The translations under genes and the position numbers were made by a program. From Alteromonas sp. V450 (GTDB taxonomy: Bacteria; Pseudomonadota; Gammaproteobacteria; Enterobacterales; Alteromonadaceae), in NCBI RefSeq assembly GCF_001885075.1, contig NZ_MODU01000004.1, positions 1,798,001 to 1,862,000 on the forward strand: a stretch of DNA of 64,000 nt. Reading direction: 5' to 3'. Positions within the stretch are counted from its first letter, which is position 1, and each line of letters begins with the position of its first letter. Below the pieces are notes generated by a model. That model saw only the letters and a list, made by a program, of their open reading frames with translations, searched no databases and was not told the DNA's origin. Positions 26,529 through 36,348 of this stretch are shown in pieces.

Positions 26529-27158
26529 CTACTTAGTTGTGGCTACGTCAGATCGATTTGTTAAAACTTGGTCAACTAAACCGTATTCTTTCGCTTCAGT
26601 TGCGCTCAAGAAGTTATCTCGATCAGTGTCACGCGCTACTTTTTCATAGTCTTGGCCGGTGTGGTCAGCCATTAAACGATTGAGTTTTTCTTTAATAGAG
26701 AGAATTTCTTTGGCATGGATTTCGAAGTCTGAAGCCTGACCTTGGAAACCGCCTAACGGCTGATGAATCATCACCCTTGAATTAGGCAACGCGAAGCGCT
26801 TTCCTTTCGCACCCGCTGATAATAGAAACGCTCCCATGCTGGCAGCCTGCCCCATACACACTGTGCTTACGTCAGGCTTGATAAATTTCATCGTATCATA
26901 AATCGCCATACCGGCAGTGACAGAACCACCTGGAGAGTTAATATAGAGGAAAATATCTTTTTCTGGATTCTCGGCCTCTAAGAACAACATTTGAGCAACG
27001 ATAAGGTTGGCCATGTGGTCTTCAACTTGACCGACTAAGAAAATTACATTTTCTTTCAGTAGGCGAGAATAGATGTCGTAGGAGCGCTCACCTTTTGAGG
27101 TTTGCTCTACAACCATAGGAACAAGTGCATTCATTGGGTCAAACGGGGTATTAGTCAT
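26529..27158 (-). CDS. clpP: ATP-dependent Clp protease proteolytic subunit
   Basis: 209 aa serine protease forming a 14-mer barrel. The catalytic Ser is in [14 protein letters not shown] (~112), His in [10 protein letters not shown] (~137) and the Asp in [18 protein letters not shown]. The N-terminus includes a short propeptide (before [20 protein letters not shown]). It pairs with the ClpX encoded next to it. A hairpin separates it from tig, so it may also have its own promoter. Confidence 0.98.
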   Translation of the reverse strand: MTNTPFDPMNALVPMVVEQTSKGERSYDIYSRLLKENVIFLVGQVEDHMANLIVAQMLFLEAENPEKDIFLYINSPGGSVTAGMAIYDTMKFIKPDVSTVCMGQAASMGAFLLSAGAKGKRFALPNSRVMIHQPLGGFQGQASDFEIHAKEILSIKEKLNRLMADHTGQDYEKVARDTDRDNFLSATEAKEYGLVDQVLTNRSDVATTK

Positions 27159-27187
27159 AGCTACCTTGATTATCTAGCGTTAAAAAC

Positions 27188-27215
27188 AAAAATGCTCGGA
27201 AGGTTCCGAGCATTT
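27188..27215 (-). terminator. Terminator or attenuator between tig and clpP
   Basis: AAATGCTCGG pairs with CCGAGCATTT around a 6-base loop, followed by TTTGTTTTT on the minus strand. It lies about 40 bases after the tig stop. Confidence 0.85.
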
Positions 27216-27256
27216 AAGCAGTTGCTGACAAGTAATGTCAATCAGACAGTAAAAAA

Positions 27257-28561
27257 TTACGCCTGTTTGTTCATAACCTCGTCAAAAGCTTTTGTTACTT
27301 CTGTAACTTTTGCTTGCTCAAGAACCCACTCTATGGCTTGTTCTTCAAGTGCAACATTTTGCATTTGCTGCATAAGCTCTTTGTTATTGTTGTAATAGTC
27401 AATAACTTCTTGTGGATCTTCATACGCTGAAGCAGCTGTTTCGATCATTTCATTAACTTTGGCTTCGTCAGCTTTCAATTCGTTCTGCTTGATCACTTCG
27501 CCAAGAAGAAGACCTATCGATACACGGCGTTTTGCATTGTCAGTAAATAGTTCTGCCGGTAGGTCTGGGATATTTTGACCGCCGCCTTGCTGGCTAAAGC
27601 GCTGCTTCGCCTGTTCACGAAGAGCGTTTACTTCTTGATCGATAAGCGCTTGAGGAATATCAATCTCGTTTGCATCGATTAGCTTAGCAATGACGTCTTC
27701 TTTAACCTGTGCTTTAAGCGTTTGGTTAAGTTCGCGCTGCATGTTCTTACGAACTTCAGCTTTAAGCGCGTCTACACCGCCTTCTTCAACGCCGAACAGT
27801 TTAGCAAACTCTTCGTCAACTTTTGGAAGATTTAGGCCTTCTACTTTCTTAACGGTAGTTTGGAAAACAGCATCTTTACCTTTCAGGTTCTCAGCGTGGT
27901 AGTCCTCTGGGAATGTCACTTCGATAGTCACTTCCTCACCCGCTTTCGCGCCAACAAGTGGCTTTTCGAACCCAGGAATCATGCGTTCTTTGCCAAGTTC
28001 AAGTGCGAAATCTTCAGCTTTACCGCCTTCAAACTCTTCACCGTCGATAGAACCAACGAAATCGATGATAACTTTGTCGTCTTTCTTCGCTTTACGCTTA
28101 ACTTCTTTCCAAGTTGCGTGCTGCTTCTGAAGTGTTTCCATCATGTTATCTAGATCTTCGTCAGTAATTTCTACTACTGGCTTTTCGATTTCGATATCGC
28201 TAACACCTTTCACTTCTACTTCTGGGTAAACTTCGAAAGATGCTGTGAATTCTAGGTCCTGACCGTCTTCGTCTTTAGTCAGTTCAAACTTCGGCATACC
28301 AGCCGGCTGAATTTTCTCTTGGATTACCGCTTGATAGAAGTTTTGTTGCATGACATCGCCAGCAACTTCTTGGCGAACAGCTTGGCCGAAACGCTTTTTA
28401 ATTACGCTTACAGGAACTTTACCTGGGCGGAAGCCGTTAATACGTTGCGTTTTCGCTAATTGCTGTAGACGTGACTTAACTGCTGAATCGACCGTATCAG
28501 ATGGAACGGTGATAGTAAGACGGCGTTCTAAACCCTGGGTCGTCTCGACTGAAACTTGCAT
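27257..28561 (-). CDS. tig: Trigger factor
   Basis: 434 aa ribosome-associated chaperone. The N-terminal ribosome-binding domain carries the signature GFRPGKVP (residues ~44-51). The central FKBP-like PPIase domain (~150-245) has [19 protein letters not shown]. The C-terminal chaperone arms complete the protein. It meets nascent chains at the exit tunnel. First gene of the tig-clpP-clpX block. Confidence 0.98.
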   Translation of the reverse strand: MQVSVETTQGLERRLTITVPSDTVDSAVKSRLQQLAKTQRINGFRPGKVPVSVIKKRFGQAVRQEVAGDVMQQNFYQAVIQEKIQPAGMPKFELTKDEDGQDLEFTASFEVYPEVEVKGVSDIEIEKPVVEITDEDLDNMMETLQKQHATWKEVKRKAKKDDKVIIDFVGSIDGEEFEGGKAEDFALELGKERMIPGFEKPLVGAKAGEEVTIEVTFPEDYHAENLKGKDAVFQTTVKKVEGLNLPKVDEEFAKLFGVEEGGVDALKAEVRKNMQRELNQTLKAQVKEDVIAKLIDANEIDIPQALIDQEVNALREQAKQRFSQQGGGQNIPDLPAELFTDNAKRRVSIGLLLGEVIKQNELKADEAKVNEMIETAASAYEDPQEVIDYYNNNKELMQQMQNVALEEQAIEWVLEQAKVTEVTKAFDEVMNKQA

Positions 28562-28901
28562 TATGTTACCTCAACTATACGCCTTTAAAGGCGCTTTGTT
28601 CTCAATCCCCTCTCCCGTCATGCAGTGCTTGCATATCACGCCGGGGTAGAGGTCGTTATTCGACGTTCACTTATTCAAAATCAAAGCACGCTGTTGTGCT
28701 ATTGGGTGACCTGAACAAACGTCCTGGTTAAAAAAAGACGCCGTAGTATACAGCCGCACTATTCAAGAGTCGAGAGGCAAAAACAAGTTTGTAGGGTCCA
28801 TTTGTACGCATTTTAGGCAAACAGTTTAACAGAAAACTAAGATAAGCGGCGCTTCTCCAGCCTTATCATGTAGCAAATGTGATGTGCAATATGAAGAATA
28901 A
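28562..28901. other. Intergenic region tig / tRNA operon
   Basis: 340 bases. It contains the tig promoter region (a TATACT box on the minus strand near 28746, -35 unclear). The tRNA operon probably ends near 28840-28866, where GATAAG and CTTATC could form a weak hairpin without a strong T-run. No gene seen. Confidence 0.45.
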
Positions 28902-28978
28902 TGGTCGGTGAGACAGGATTTGAACCTGCGACCCCTTGTACCCAAAACAAGTGCGCTACCAAGCTGCGCCACTCACCG
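28902..28978 (-). tRNA. tRNA-Pro (anticodon TGG)
   Basis: 77 bases including encoded CCA. Acceptor CGGTGAG / CTCACCG with A as discriminator, anticodon loop TTTGGGT giving TGG, T-loop GTTCAAAT. Identical over its length to the tRNA-Pro at 29334-29410. Last gene of the operon, the position of proM in the E. coli argX-hisR-leuT-proM unit. Confidence 0.95.
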
Positions 28979-29022
28979 ACAAAGATGTATCAGAACCAGG
29001 CTTAATAAAAGCCTTGAAAATA

Positions 29023-29062
29023 TGGTGCGGAAGGAGAGACTTGAACTCTCACGGCGTGAAGC
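29023..29062 (-). pseudogene. 3' remnant of a tRNA-Leu gene
   Basis: About 40 bases match the 3' end of a tRNA-Leu: part of the variable arm (CTTCACGCCGTG), the T-arm GAGAG-TTCAAGT-CTCTC, the 3' acceptor strand CTTCCGC, A and CCA. The whole 5' half, including D-arm and anticodon, is missing; the preceding bases belong to the spacer after tRNA-His. It sits exactly where leuT stands in argX-hisR-leuT-proM. Confidence 0.85.
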
Positions 29063-29067
29063 AAAAG

Positions 29068-29144
29068 TGGGGTGGACGATGGGACTTGAACCCACGACAA
29101 CCGGAATCACAATCCGGGGCTCTACCAACTGAGCTACGCCCACC
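29068..29144 (-). tRNA. tRNA-His (anticodon GTG)
   Basis: 77 bases including the extra G at -1 and the encoded CCA. Acceptor GTGGGCG / CGTCCAC (one G-U), the G-1 pairs with a C discriminator, anticodon loop TTGTGAT, T-loop GTTCAAGT. All tRNA-His features are present. Confidence 0.95.
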
Positions 29145-29233
29145 ACTGAGGTGTATGCATAGTTTACATGTGAATTGTAAAACATGTAAACTCGAAAATT
29201 CTGCCATCCTTGTCAGGACCTACCTGACCCGCA

Positions 29234-29310
<77 letters not shown>

Positions 29311-29333
29311 TCGACGAATCTTCACTGCAAAAG

Positions 29334-29410
29334 TGGTCGGTGAGACAGGATTTGAACCTGCGACCCCTTGTACCCAAAACAAGTGCGCTACCAAGCTGCG
29401 CCACTCACCG
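29334..29410 (-). tRNA. tRNA-Pro (anticodon TGG), promoter-proximal copy
   Basis: 77 bases including CCA, identical to the copy at 28902-28978. First gene of the operon. The pattern Pro-Arg-His-(Leu fragment)-Pro suggests that a tandem Arg-His-Leu-Pro array once existed and lost material by recombination. Confidence 0.95.
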
Positions 29411-29954
29411 ACAGATGTAGCGGCTTTCGAGATGTTTTGTCTCTGTGCCGTTACGGGGTGCGAATATTACTGACATGACCCCACCTCGTCAAACACTTTT
29501 TTAAATAAATTTTCCAACCGCTCATAAAGCGCACATTATCGCGTTTTTTTGAGCAATGCGGCGATTAAACCAACAATATCATTCTGTTTTAGCTCTATTA
29601 AAGTAGATTGATAAAGAGAATACACAGAACGACAAAACCAAATCTTTTTTACGTTGAGCATAGAGCGTATTGAATTTAGCCGCACACCTTTACAGTGAAC
29701 TGTTTGAAATTTCGGCATGGGCGCACTTATGACGTGCAGCACTCTCACAACGTTGAGCGACAAGTTTTTCATGAATCACAAATAAACGCTGAGCTATGAG
29801 GTTGGCTAAATGCGTTTTCATCTCATTGAGAGTAATAAGCATGCTCCCTACTAAAAGTTGTTGATTGTTAAATTACACTAGTCGCTGATGTCGTTTTTAT
29901 GAAACAATACGACCACTTGTTGACCAACCAACCATATAAGAACTGAACAAGACT
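29411..29954. other. Intergenic region tRNA operon / folD
   Basis: 544 bases. The left end is the tRNA promoter. A 78-codon minus-strand frame (29536-29772) starts with ATG but has no Shine-Dalgarno sequence, rare codons and no recognisable motif, so I do not call it a gene. The right part should carry the folD promoter. Confidence 0.45.
29464..29492 (-). promoter_or_regulatory. Strong promoter of the tRNA operon
   Basis: On the minus strand -35 TTGACG (29487-29492), 17-base spacer, -10 TAATAT (29464-29469). An A/T-rich UP-like stretch lies upstream and a GC-rich discriminator (TCGCACCCC) downstream, the usual marks of a stringently controlled stable-RNA promoter. Confidence 0.88.
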
Positions 29955-30809
29955 ATGACCGCCCATCTTATTGACGGCAAATTAATTGCCAAACAAGTTC
30001 GCCAACACGTTACTTCTTACGTAGACTCACTCACACAAGCCAACAAGCGTAAGCCTGGCCTTGCTGTCGTTTTAGTAGGAAGCGATGCCGCTTCTCAAGT
30101 TTATGTTTCTAACAAACGAAAAGCATGCGAGGAAGTGGGCTTTTTGTCTCGCTCTTTTGATCTTCCGTCAGACACGACTGAAGAAACATTGCTCGAGCTA
30201 GTGGATCAATTAAACGATGACCCAGAAATAGATGGAATACTGGTCCAGCTTCCTTTACCCGCTGGTTTAAATGCGGAAAAAGTATTAGAGCGCATTCAGC
30301 CACATAAAGATGTAGATGGATTTCATCCATACAACATTGGTCGCCTTGCCCAACGGATCCCGGCTCTACGCCCCTGTACCCCAAAGGGTATTATGACCAT
30401 GATTGAGTCGACTAAGCGACCAGTGAAAGGGTTAGACGCAGTTATTGTCGGCGCATCCAACATTGTTGGACGCCCCATGAGCCTTGAACTACTTTTAGCA
30501 GGCTGCACCGTTACTACCTGTCATAAGTTTACGCAAGACCTGAAAAGCCATGTGCAACGTGCCGACTTACTGGTTGTCGCTGTAGGTAAACCGAACTTTA
30601 TCCCTGGCGACTGGGTAAAGCAGGGGGCAATTGTTATTGATGTGGGTATTAACCGCCTGAACGATGGTTCATTGGTGGGCGATGTTGATTTCGAAAAAGC
30701 GAAAGAGCGCGCTGGCTGGATAACACCGGTACCAGGCGGCGTGGGCCCCATGACCGTAGCAAGCTTGATAGAAAACACATTAGAAGCGTACGTAAAATAT
30801 CACTCTTAA
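29955..30809 (+). CDS. folD: Methylene-THF dehydrogenase / methenyl-THF cyclohydrolase
   Basis: 284 aa bifunctional folate enzyme of cytosolic one-carbon metabolism, using NADP. The catalytic Lys is in [14 protein letters not shown]. Further signatures are [25 protein letters not shown], the Rossmann motif [13 protein letters not shown], and [14 protein letters not shown] at the C-terminus. Single gene with its own terminator, next to the tRNA operon. Confidence 0.98.
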   Translation: MTAHLIDGKLIAKQVRQHVTSYVDSLTQANKRKPGLAVVLVGSDAASQVYVSNKRKACEEVGFLSRSFDLPSDTTEETLLELVDQLNDDPEIDGILVQLPLPAGLNAEKVLERIQPHKDVDGFHPYNIGRLAQRIPALRPCTPKGIMTMIESTKRPVKGLDAVIVGASNIVGRPMSLELLLAGCTVTTCHKFTQDLKSHVQRADLLVVAVGKPNFIPGDWVKQGAIVIDVGINRLNDGSLVGDVDFEKAKERAGWITPVPGGVGPMTVASLIENTLEAYVKYHS

Positions 30810-30832
30810 AGCGCAAATGTTCAATATAGTCG

Positions 30833-30864
30833 CAAAGGCAGAAATTAAATTTCTGCCTTTTTGC
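30833..30864 (+). terminator. Terminator of folD
   Basis: AAAGGCAGAAATT / AATTTCTGCCTTT hairpin with T-run, 25 bases past the folD stop. Confidence 0.92.
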
Positions 30865-30915
30865 TTTATACTCCCAATCTTTTTGCACACAGACTTGAAC
30901 TGACCAACACCGTTT

Positions 30916-31494
30916 ATGACAGAACCAACCTCTCCGTTGTGCGAACAGCACGTTATTGATGCAACGCTTAAGTGGGTCGATGATATTGTGATAAAACACA
31001 ACTTCTGCCCCTTTGCACGCTATGTCAGAACCCCCAACCAGATTCGGTGCGTGGCGGTTACAGGTGACGCAGGACATATCTTGCAATCGCTTTACGATGA
31101 GTTACGGCATTTAGAAGAGCACAACTCAACCGCCACAACGCTCATTGTTCTGACGCACTCAACTGCCGTTGATTTCAGCGAGTATCTCGATGTATTAGCT
31201 ATTAGTGATAGAATGCTACACGACTGGGGGTTCAGTGGCACGTACCAACTTGCTAGTTTTCATCCTGAGTATGTGTTCGATGGAAGCAACGTAGACGATG
31301 CTGAAAACTATACCAATCGTTCACCTTACCCACTTTTGCATTTAATTCGCGAGGCAGATATTACGCGCTATATGAAGAAAGAAGAAGATGCTGAAAAAAT
31401 ATTCAGTCATAATATTGAAAAAGCACAAGCACTAGGCTGCCCTTATTTTGAGGGTGTGTTAAACGCGATTAAAAAAGATAAGCCCGCTCGATAA
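30916..31494 (+). CDS. DUF1415 family protein
   Basis: 192 aa cytosolic protein of the DUF1415 family, seen in many gammaproteobacteria and of unknown function. Conserved blocks are WVDDIVIKHNFCPFAR (Cys and Arg near residues 30-35), ASFHPEYVFDG and NRSPYPLLHLIREADI. The conserved Cys, His and Arg suggest a small enzyme, but the reaction is not known. Single gene between folD and trmO. Confidence 0.85.
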   Translation: MTEPTSPLCEQHVIDATLKWVDDIVIKHNFCPFARYVRTPNQIRCVAVTGDAGHILQSLYDELRHLEEHNSTATTLIVLTHSTAVDFSEYLDVLAISDRMLHDWGFSGTYQLASFHPEYVFDGSNVDDAENYTNRSPYPLLHLIREADITRYMKKEEDAEKIFSHNIEKAQALGCPYFEGVLNAIKKDKPAR

Positions 31495-31690
31495 AGCTCG
31501 TGAAAAATCCCTTTTCAACAATGTAAAAGTTTTAGCACTGAATAAAGACCAGACACGAGACCAAAGCAGGCCCAAAGTATTGGATTACTCCAGGGAAACC
31601 AAGTTGACACGCTCCCGTAATAAGCAGGATGTTTACTTGGCTCAAGCTTTCACTCGAAGCGCTATATTATTCTTTAATTGTGAGAGTATT

Positions 31691-31735
31691 ATGACAACAA
31701 TATACGTTCCTGTTTATTTAAAGGCGAAAACGTGA
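31691..31735 (+). CDS. Possible 14-residue leader peptide before trmO
   Basis: ATG at 31691 with GAGAG 5 bases upstream opens a frame MTTIYVPVYLKAKT whose TGA stop overlaps the GTG start of trmO (GTGA). The overlap would couple translation of trmO to the leader. Short and unproven; it could be chance. Confidence 0.3.
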   Translation: MTTIYVPVYLKAKT

Positions 31736-32451
31736 ATACGCCCCAATTATTTTCACTTGAAGCTATTGCAAGCATCGCTACGCCTTTCAAGCAAAAATTT
31801 GCTATTCCACGGCAGCCCAACTTAGCTAACGCACAAGGTGTGATCACGTTTAAAGAAGGCTTTAATGACATTAATATGCTAAAAGGAATAGAAAATTACA
31901 GCCACCTTTGGCTGCTCTTTATCTTTCACCAGAATATTGAACGCGGTTGGAAAAATACGGTAAAGGCCCCTCGCCTAGGTGGCAATTCAACTATGGGCGT
32001 ATTGGCAAGTCGTAGTACCCACCGCCCTAACGGGATCGGCATGTCTGTGGTGAAAAACAAAGGCGTGGTTAGCAGTAATGGGCAGACAAAATTAGTGGTT
32101 GAAGGGGTAGATTTAGTCAACGGCACACCACTTATCGATATTAAACCCTATATCGCCTACGCAGACAGTGTACCAAGCGCTAGCGACAACCTAGATAGTA
32201 TAAAGCCCATTCCCAATCGCGATGTTTTATTCTCAGAAACAATTCAGCAGACGCTTGCTGAAATAGAGAAAAAGCACCGCGATTTTTCTGCCTTGGTAAC
32301 TGCTGTGTTGTCACAAGACCCTCGCCCCGCTTATAAACAAAAGCTCGATAACGATGACAAGACATACCGTGTGACGTTATACGACATAGATGTAGGTTTT
32401 CAAATAACGGATGCCGTTGTTAAAGTAACTGACCTCGTTCATTTAGGATAA
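31732..32451 (+). CDS. trmO: tRNA m6t6A37 methyltransferase TrmO (TsaA family)
   Basis: 239 aa. It N6-methylates the t6A at position 37 of certain threonine tRNAs, using S-adenosylmethionine. The N-terminal UPF0066 beta-barrel has the signature RSTHRPNGIGMS (residues ~98-109), plus FKQKFAIPRQPN and LLFIFHQN. The C-terminal domain has DPRPAYK, the usual end-of-domain motif. The start codon is GTG with AAAGG upstream. Confidence 0.93.
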   Translation: MNTPQLFSLEAIASIATPFKQKFAIPRQPNLANAQGVITFKEGFNDINMLKGIENYSHLWLLFIFHQNIERGWKNTVKAPRLGGNSTMGVLASRSTHRPNGIGMSVVKNKGVVSSNGQTKLVVEGVDLVNGTPLIDIKPYIAYADSVPSASDNLDSIKPIPNRDVLFSETIQQTLAEIEKKHRDFSALVTAVLSQDPRPAYKQKLDNDDKTYRVTLYDIDVGFQITDAVVKVTDLVHLG

Positions 32452-32633
32452 ATACACTATTCATTAAACAGTAAGTAGCGTAATGGCTCACAGTTATTTA
32501 GAATACCGCAAAACGTGTGGCGCTTTACAGTTAGTAACGGCAATTCGCAACATTACTGCTTAGCAAATAGTTCGTTACAGAGAGTCATCACACCACCGTC
32601 AAAAATATATTTATAACAGGAAACCTGCTTTAC

Positions 32634-34352
32634 ATGCGCACTAGTCAATATTTGCTTGCCACGCAGAAAGAAACACCTGCAGATGCAGAGGTTATCAGCC
32701 ACCAGCTTATGCTAAGAGCTGGTATGATCAGAAAGCTTGCCTCGGGTCTATACACCTGGTTGCCCTCAGGTCTTCGTGTACTTAATAAAGTAGCCAATAT
32801 TGTTCGTGAAGAAATGAACAAAGCAGGCGCGATTGAAGTGCTGATGCCCGTTGTTCAGCCTGCGGATCTGTGGGAAGAATCCGGACGTTGGGAAGAATAT
32901 GGCCCAGAGTTACTTCGTATAAAAGACCGTCACCAGCGTGATTTCGTACTAGGCCCAACACACGAAGAAGTAATTACAGCGCTTGTGCGTAATGAAATTA
33001 GCAGCTACAAGCAGCTTCCACTTAACCTGTACCAAATTCAAACTAAATTCCGCGACGAAGTACGTCCTCGTTTCGGCATTATGCGCGGTCGTGAATTTAC
33101 GATGAAAGATGCGTATAGCTTTCACTTAGACGATAGCTGTTTAGAAGAAACGTATCAAAAAATGTATGACGCTTATTGCGCTATATTCACGCGTTTAGGC
33201 TTAGACTTCAGAGCGGTAATTGCCGATTCAGGTTCTATTGGTGGTAATCATTCTCACGAGTTCCACGTACTTGCTGCATCAGGTGAAGATGACATTGCTT
33301 TCTCGAGTGAGAGTGATTATGCGGCCAACGTTGAAATGGCTGAGGCAGTAGCGCCTAAACGGGCTATTGCGTCAGGCGCAGCAGTTGAGACCAAAGATGC
33401 CAAAGGCAAAGATTTCAACGCGATTTTAAATAGCGTGGACGCTGATGCGACGAACGCTGTTAAAGTGATCGTGGTAAAAGCAGCTAATGAAACAGACAGT
33501 AAGGGTGAAGAGATCGCTTCTGACAGCTGGGTCGCGCTTGTACTTCGCGCCGATCATGAGCTTAATGATGTCAAAGCCGAGAAACTGAATGGCGTTGCAA
33601 GCCCTCTGGTAGAAGCCTCGTTTGAGCAGGCAAAAGAAGTGCTTGGCGTTTCACCGTTATTTGCAGATGCAACCAGCCTATCTATACCTGCATTTGTTGA
33701 CGCCAGTGCAGCGGCCCTTGCTGATTTTACCACCGGCGCTGGGGTTGGCGGTAAAGTAAACGTAAATTCAAACTGGCCTGAAGATACCAGCGGTGTTGAT
33801 ATTCGCAACGTTGTCGCCGGCGATGCGTCACCGGATGGGAAAGGCACTCTTGATATTAAGCGCGGCATTGAGGTGGGACATATTTTCCAGCTGGGTAGCA
33901 AGTACTCAGAAGCCATGAACTGTGGTGTATTAAGCGAGTCAGGTAAACACCAAACCCTTACAATGGGTTGTTACGGCATTGGTGTGTCTAGAATTGTTGC
34001 GGCAGCTATTGAGCAAAACCATGATAAGTTCGGCATAAAATGGCCCGATCCAATTGCACCATTCAAAATTGCGCTTATTCCGATGAACATGCATAAATCT
34101 CATCGAATTAAAGAAGCCGCAGAGAACTTGTATCAAGAACTCGTTGCACTCGGCGTAGAAGTATTGTTTGATGATAGGAAAGAGCGTCCAGGTGTAATGT
34201 TTAATGATATGGAGTTAATTGGTATACCTCATAGCATTGTCATTGGCGAAAGAAACCTAGATAATCAACAAGTTGAATATAAAAATAGACGTACTGGCGA
34301 GAAGCAGTTGTTAGATTTGAATGCAGCAAAGGATTTTGTTGCCGCACTTTAG
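32634..34352 (+). CDS. proS: Prolyl-tRNA synthetase
   Basis: 572 aa bacterial-type ProRS. The class II core has motif 1 ([19 protein letters not shown]), motif 2 ([21 protein letters not shown] split by normal variation) and motif 3 ([19 protein letters not shown]). The INS editing domain lies at ~225-385 and the anticodon-binding domain at the C-terminus. It charges tRNA-Pro in the cytosol. Two tRNA-Pro genes lie 3.5 kb away. Confidence 0.98.
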   Translation: MRTSQYLLATQKETPADAEVISHQLMLRAGMIRKLASGLYTWLPSGLRVLNKVANIVREEMNKAGAIEVLMPVVQPADLWEESGRWEEYGPELLRIKDRHQRDFVLGPTHEEVITALVRNEISSYKQLPLNLYQIQTKFRDEVRPRFGIMRGREFTMKDAYSFHLDDSCLEETYQKMYDAYCAIFTRLGLDFRAVIADSGSIGGNHSHEFHVLAASGEDDIAFSSESDYAANVEMAEAVAPKRAIASGAAVETKDAKGKDFNAILNSVDADATNAVKVIVVKAANETDSKGEEIASDSWVALVLRADHELNDVKAEKLNGVASPLVEASFEQAKEVLGVSPLFADATSLSIPAFVDASAAALADFTTGAGVGGKVNVNSNWPEDTSGVDIRNVVAGDASPDGKGTLDIKRGIEVGHIFQLGSKYSEAMNCGVLSESGKHQTLTMGCYGIGVSRIVAAAIEQNHDKFGIKWPDPIAPFKIALIPMNMHKSHRIKEAAENLYQELVALGVEVLFDDRKERPGVMFNDMELIGIPHSIVIGERNLDNQQVEYKNRRTGEKQLLDLNAAKDFVAAL

Positions 34353-34388
34353 TAACGGCTCTTGCCCTTAAAAATTACAAGAGGACGT

Positions 34389-35231
34389 ATGCGGTTAACA
34401 TTTTATGGAGTACGAGGGTCAATACCAACCCCGGGAGCGGAGTATATTCGCTATGGTGGCAACACTGCATGCGTTCATATCGAGTTGAAGGACGGTACTG
34501 ATATCGTCCTCGACTCAGGCACGGGCATACGACTTCTTGGTGAACAACTGAGCAAAAAGTCTCAACCTATCCACCTTCTTTTAAGCCACAATCATTGGGA
34601 CCATATTCAAGGCTTTCCATTCTTTGTTCCGATATATCAAGAAAATCGTGATATCAATATTTACCCCGGACAAACAACACTTACAGAGCCAGATCAAATA
34701 CTGCGACAAATGGAAGGCTCATTATTTCCAGTCCCTCGTGACGCGCTCAAAGCCAATATCCGTTTAATCGATATACCAGACGATAAAGATACCTTTACTG
34801 TCGGTGGCGCAACCGTTACAAGACTGCCGATGAACCACCCTGGCAAAGGCAGCGCTTACCTCATTAATGCAGACGGTGCCAAAATTGCCTACATTACAGA
34901 TAACGAGCTTTACCCTCCCTACAAAAAAGAAACCGACTTTCACGATTTTGTTAACTTTGCAGACTCGGTGGACCTTCTTATCCATGATGCGCAATACATG
35001 CAATCGGATATGCCAGCAAAAAACGGATGGGGTCACTCTATTGCTGAAGAGGCGGTAAAACTAGGCATGGCATGCAAAGCTAAAAAATTAGCGCTTTACA
35101 GTCATGATCCAGAACGTACCGATGACGATATAGATATGGTCGTCGAGCATTGTAATCAATTTGTCACCGCGGCAGAGTCTAATCTACACGTGTTTGCCTC
35201 ATCTGAAGGCCAAACTCTGGAGTTTAGTTAA
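34389..35231 (+). CDS. MBL-fold metal-dependent hydrolase
   Basis: 280 aa metallo-beta-lactamase-fold protein. The N-terminus (MRLTFYGVRGSIPTPG) and HNHWDHIQGFPFF, the HxHxDH zinc motif at ~75-80, place it with the phosphodiesterase-like (PDE / RNase Z-like) MBL proteins. Further ligands are in MNHPGKGSAY and HDAQYM. The substrate is unknown, possibly a cyclic nucleotide or phosphodiester. The frame opens at a TTG (34362), but the ATG at 34389 has AGAGGA 3 bases upstream. Ten codons separate the two starts. Confidence 0.87.
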   Translation: MRLTFYGVRGSIPTPGAEYIRYGGNTACVHIELKDGTDIVLDSGTGIRLLGEQLSKKSQPIHLLLSHNHWDHIQGFPFFVPIYQENRDINIYPGQTTLTEPDQILRQMEGSLFPVPRDALKANIRLIDIPDDKDTFTVGGATVTRLPMNHPGKGSAYLINADGAKIAYITDNELYPPYKKETDFHDFVNFADSVDLLIHDAQYMQSDMPAKNGWGHSIAEEAVKLGMACKAKKLALYSHDPERTDDDIDMVVEHCNQFVTAAESNLHVFASSEGQTLEFS

Positions 35232-35259
35232 GTCCCCCAAAATTAATGGAGAACTAAAG

Positions 35260-36276
35260 GTGTTAGTGTTTAAACCCTTTATATATTGGGCAGCTTTTGC
35301 TGCTTGCGCGACTGTGTGTGCTCAAGAAATTCCCCCTGAAACGCCACCTACTCCTCAAACTGTTGAAAATAAGCAACAGGAAGAACAGTCTTCAGATAAA
35401 GAGGCTATGGGTGAAGAGGAAGAAGAAGGCATTGAAGTTATCGACATCATCAAACGCGATACAACAACAGAGAGTGCGCTTGATGACCGCTTAGAGGGAG
35501 ACAAAGAGGCCCTCGACAATGTGTTTGCCATAACACAGCACAGACAAAACTACTTACTGCCTATCACTTACGTTTCCAACCCCAACACCTTTGGGAATGA
35601 GGAACTTACAGAAGAGAACGTAGATAACAAAGAAGCCAAATTCCAAGTAAGTGCTAAACTGCCTTTGTACTTAGAAGACACTGGTTTTGACGGTATCTAT
35701 TTTGGGTTTACGCTTACTTCTTTTTGGCAACTTTATAATAGTGAAGCCTCAAAACCGTTTCGTGAAACAAATTATGAACCTGAGATTTTTTGGCAAGAAA
35801 CAGCTGACTACTCGGTGTTAGGCTATAAGTTTAATACATTTCAATTTGGCTTTAATCACATGTCAAATGGGCAGAGCGGATTGCGCTCTAGAAGTTGGAA
35901 CCGGCTTTTTGCCTCTATCGTATTTAGCGACAATGACGATATCTACTACTTAAAAACCTGGTATCGCATTCCTGAAGACGAAAAAGAGGATCCGCTTGAT
36001 CCTACAGGCGATGATAACCCAGATATACAAGATTATTACGGCCGCATGGAATTTGGATATGGGCGAAAGATTGGCGCGTTTAAAATGTTGGCGCTGTTAA
36101 GAAACAACCTCGATTTTAATGAGAACCGAGGCAGTATACAGCTCGATCTCACCTACCCTATTTCTGACAGGTATGAGCTATTGCTTCAGTACTTCAATGG
36201 TTACGGCGATTCGTTGATCGACTACAACCGTTCACAAGAACGGATTGGAATTGGCTTTCAGCTGTTGTTTTTATAA
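35260..36276 (+). CDS. pldA: Outer membrane phospholipase A
   Basis: 338 aa. The signal peptide is residues ~1-21 (IYWAAFAACATVCAQ). An acidic low-complexity stretch rich in E, Q and T follows (~22-65), then a 12-strand OMPLA barrel. Catalytic His and Ser are in GFNHMSNGQSG and the Asn in RSRSWNRLF. It hydrolyses phospholipids that reach the outer leaflet of the outer membrane, after calcium-dependent dimerisation. The start is GTG at 35260 with GGAG 8 bases upstream, 28 bases after the MBL gene. The acidic N-terminal linker is longer than in E. coli PldA. Confidence 0.92.
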   Translation: MLVFKPFIYWAAFAACATVCAQEIPPETPPTPQTVENKQQEEQSSDKEAMGEEEEEGIEVIDIIKRDTTTESALDDRLEGDKEALDNVFAITQHRQNYLLPITYVSNPNTFGNEELTEENVDNKEAKFQVSAKLPLYLEDTGFDGIYFGFTLTSFWQLYNSEASKPFRETNYEPEIFWQETADYSVLGYKFNTFQFGFNHMSNGQSGLRSRSWNRLFASIVFSDNDDIYYLKTWYRIPEDEKEDPLDPTGDDNPDIQDYYGRMEFGYGRKIGAFKMLALLRNNLDFNENRGSIQLDLTYPISDRYELLLQYFNGYGDSLIDYNRSQERIGIGFQLLFL

Positions 36277-36310
36277 GCCCAGTTTATATCGATTCGAGAG
36301 CCACATAGCG

Positions 36311-36345
36311 TGGGCGCTACCACATGTTAGCGCCCATTTTTTTAT
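36311..36345 (+). terminator. Terminator of pldA
   Basis: TGGGCGCTA pairs with TAGCGCCCA, followed by seven T. 34 bases past the pldA stop. Confidence 0.93.
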
Positions 36346-36348
36346 TCA

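Noticed and set aside
29536-29772. 78-codon minus-strand ORF upstream of folD
   Set aside because: No Shine-Dalgarno, rare codons, no recognisable domain. Kept only as a note in the gap entry.
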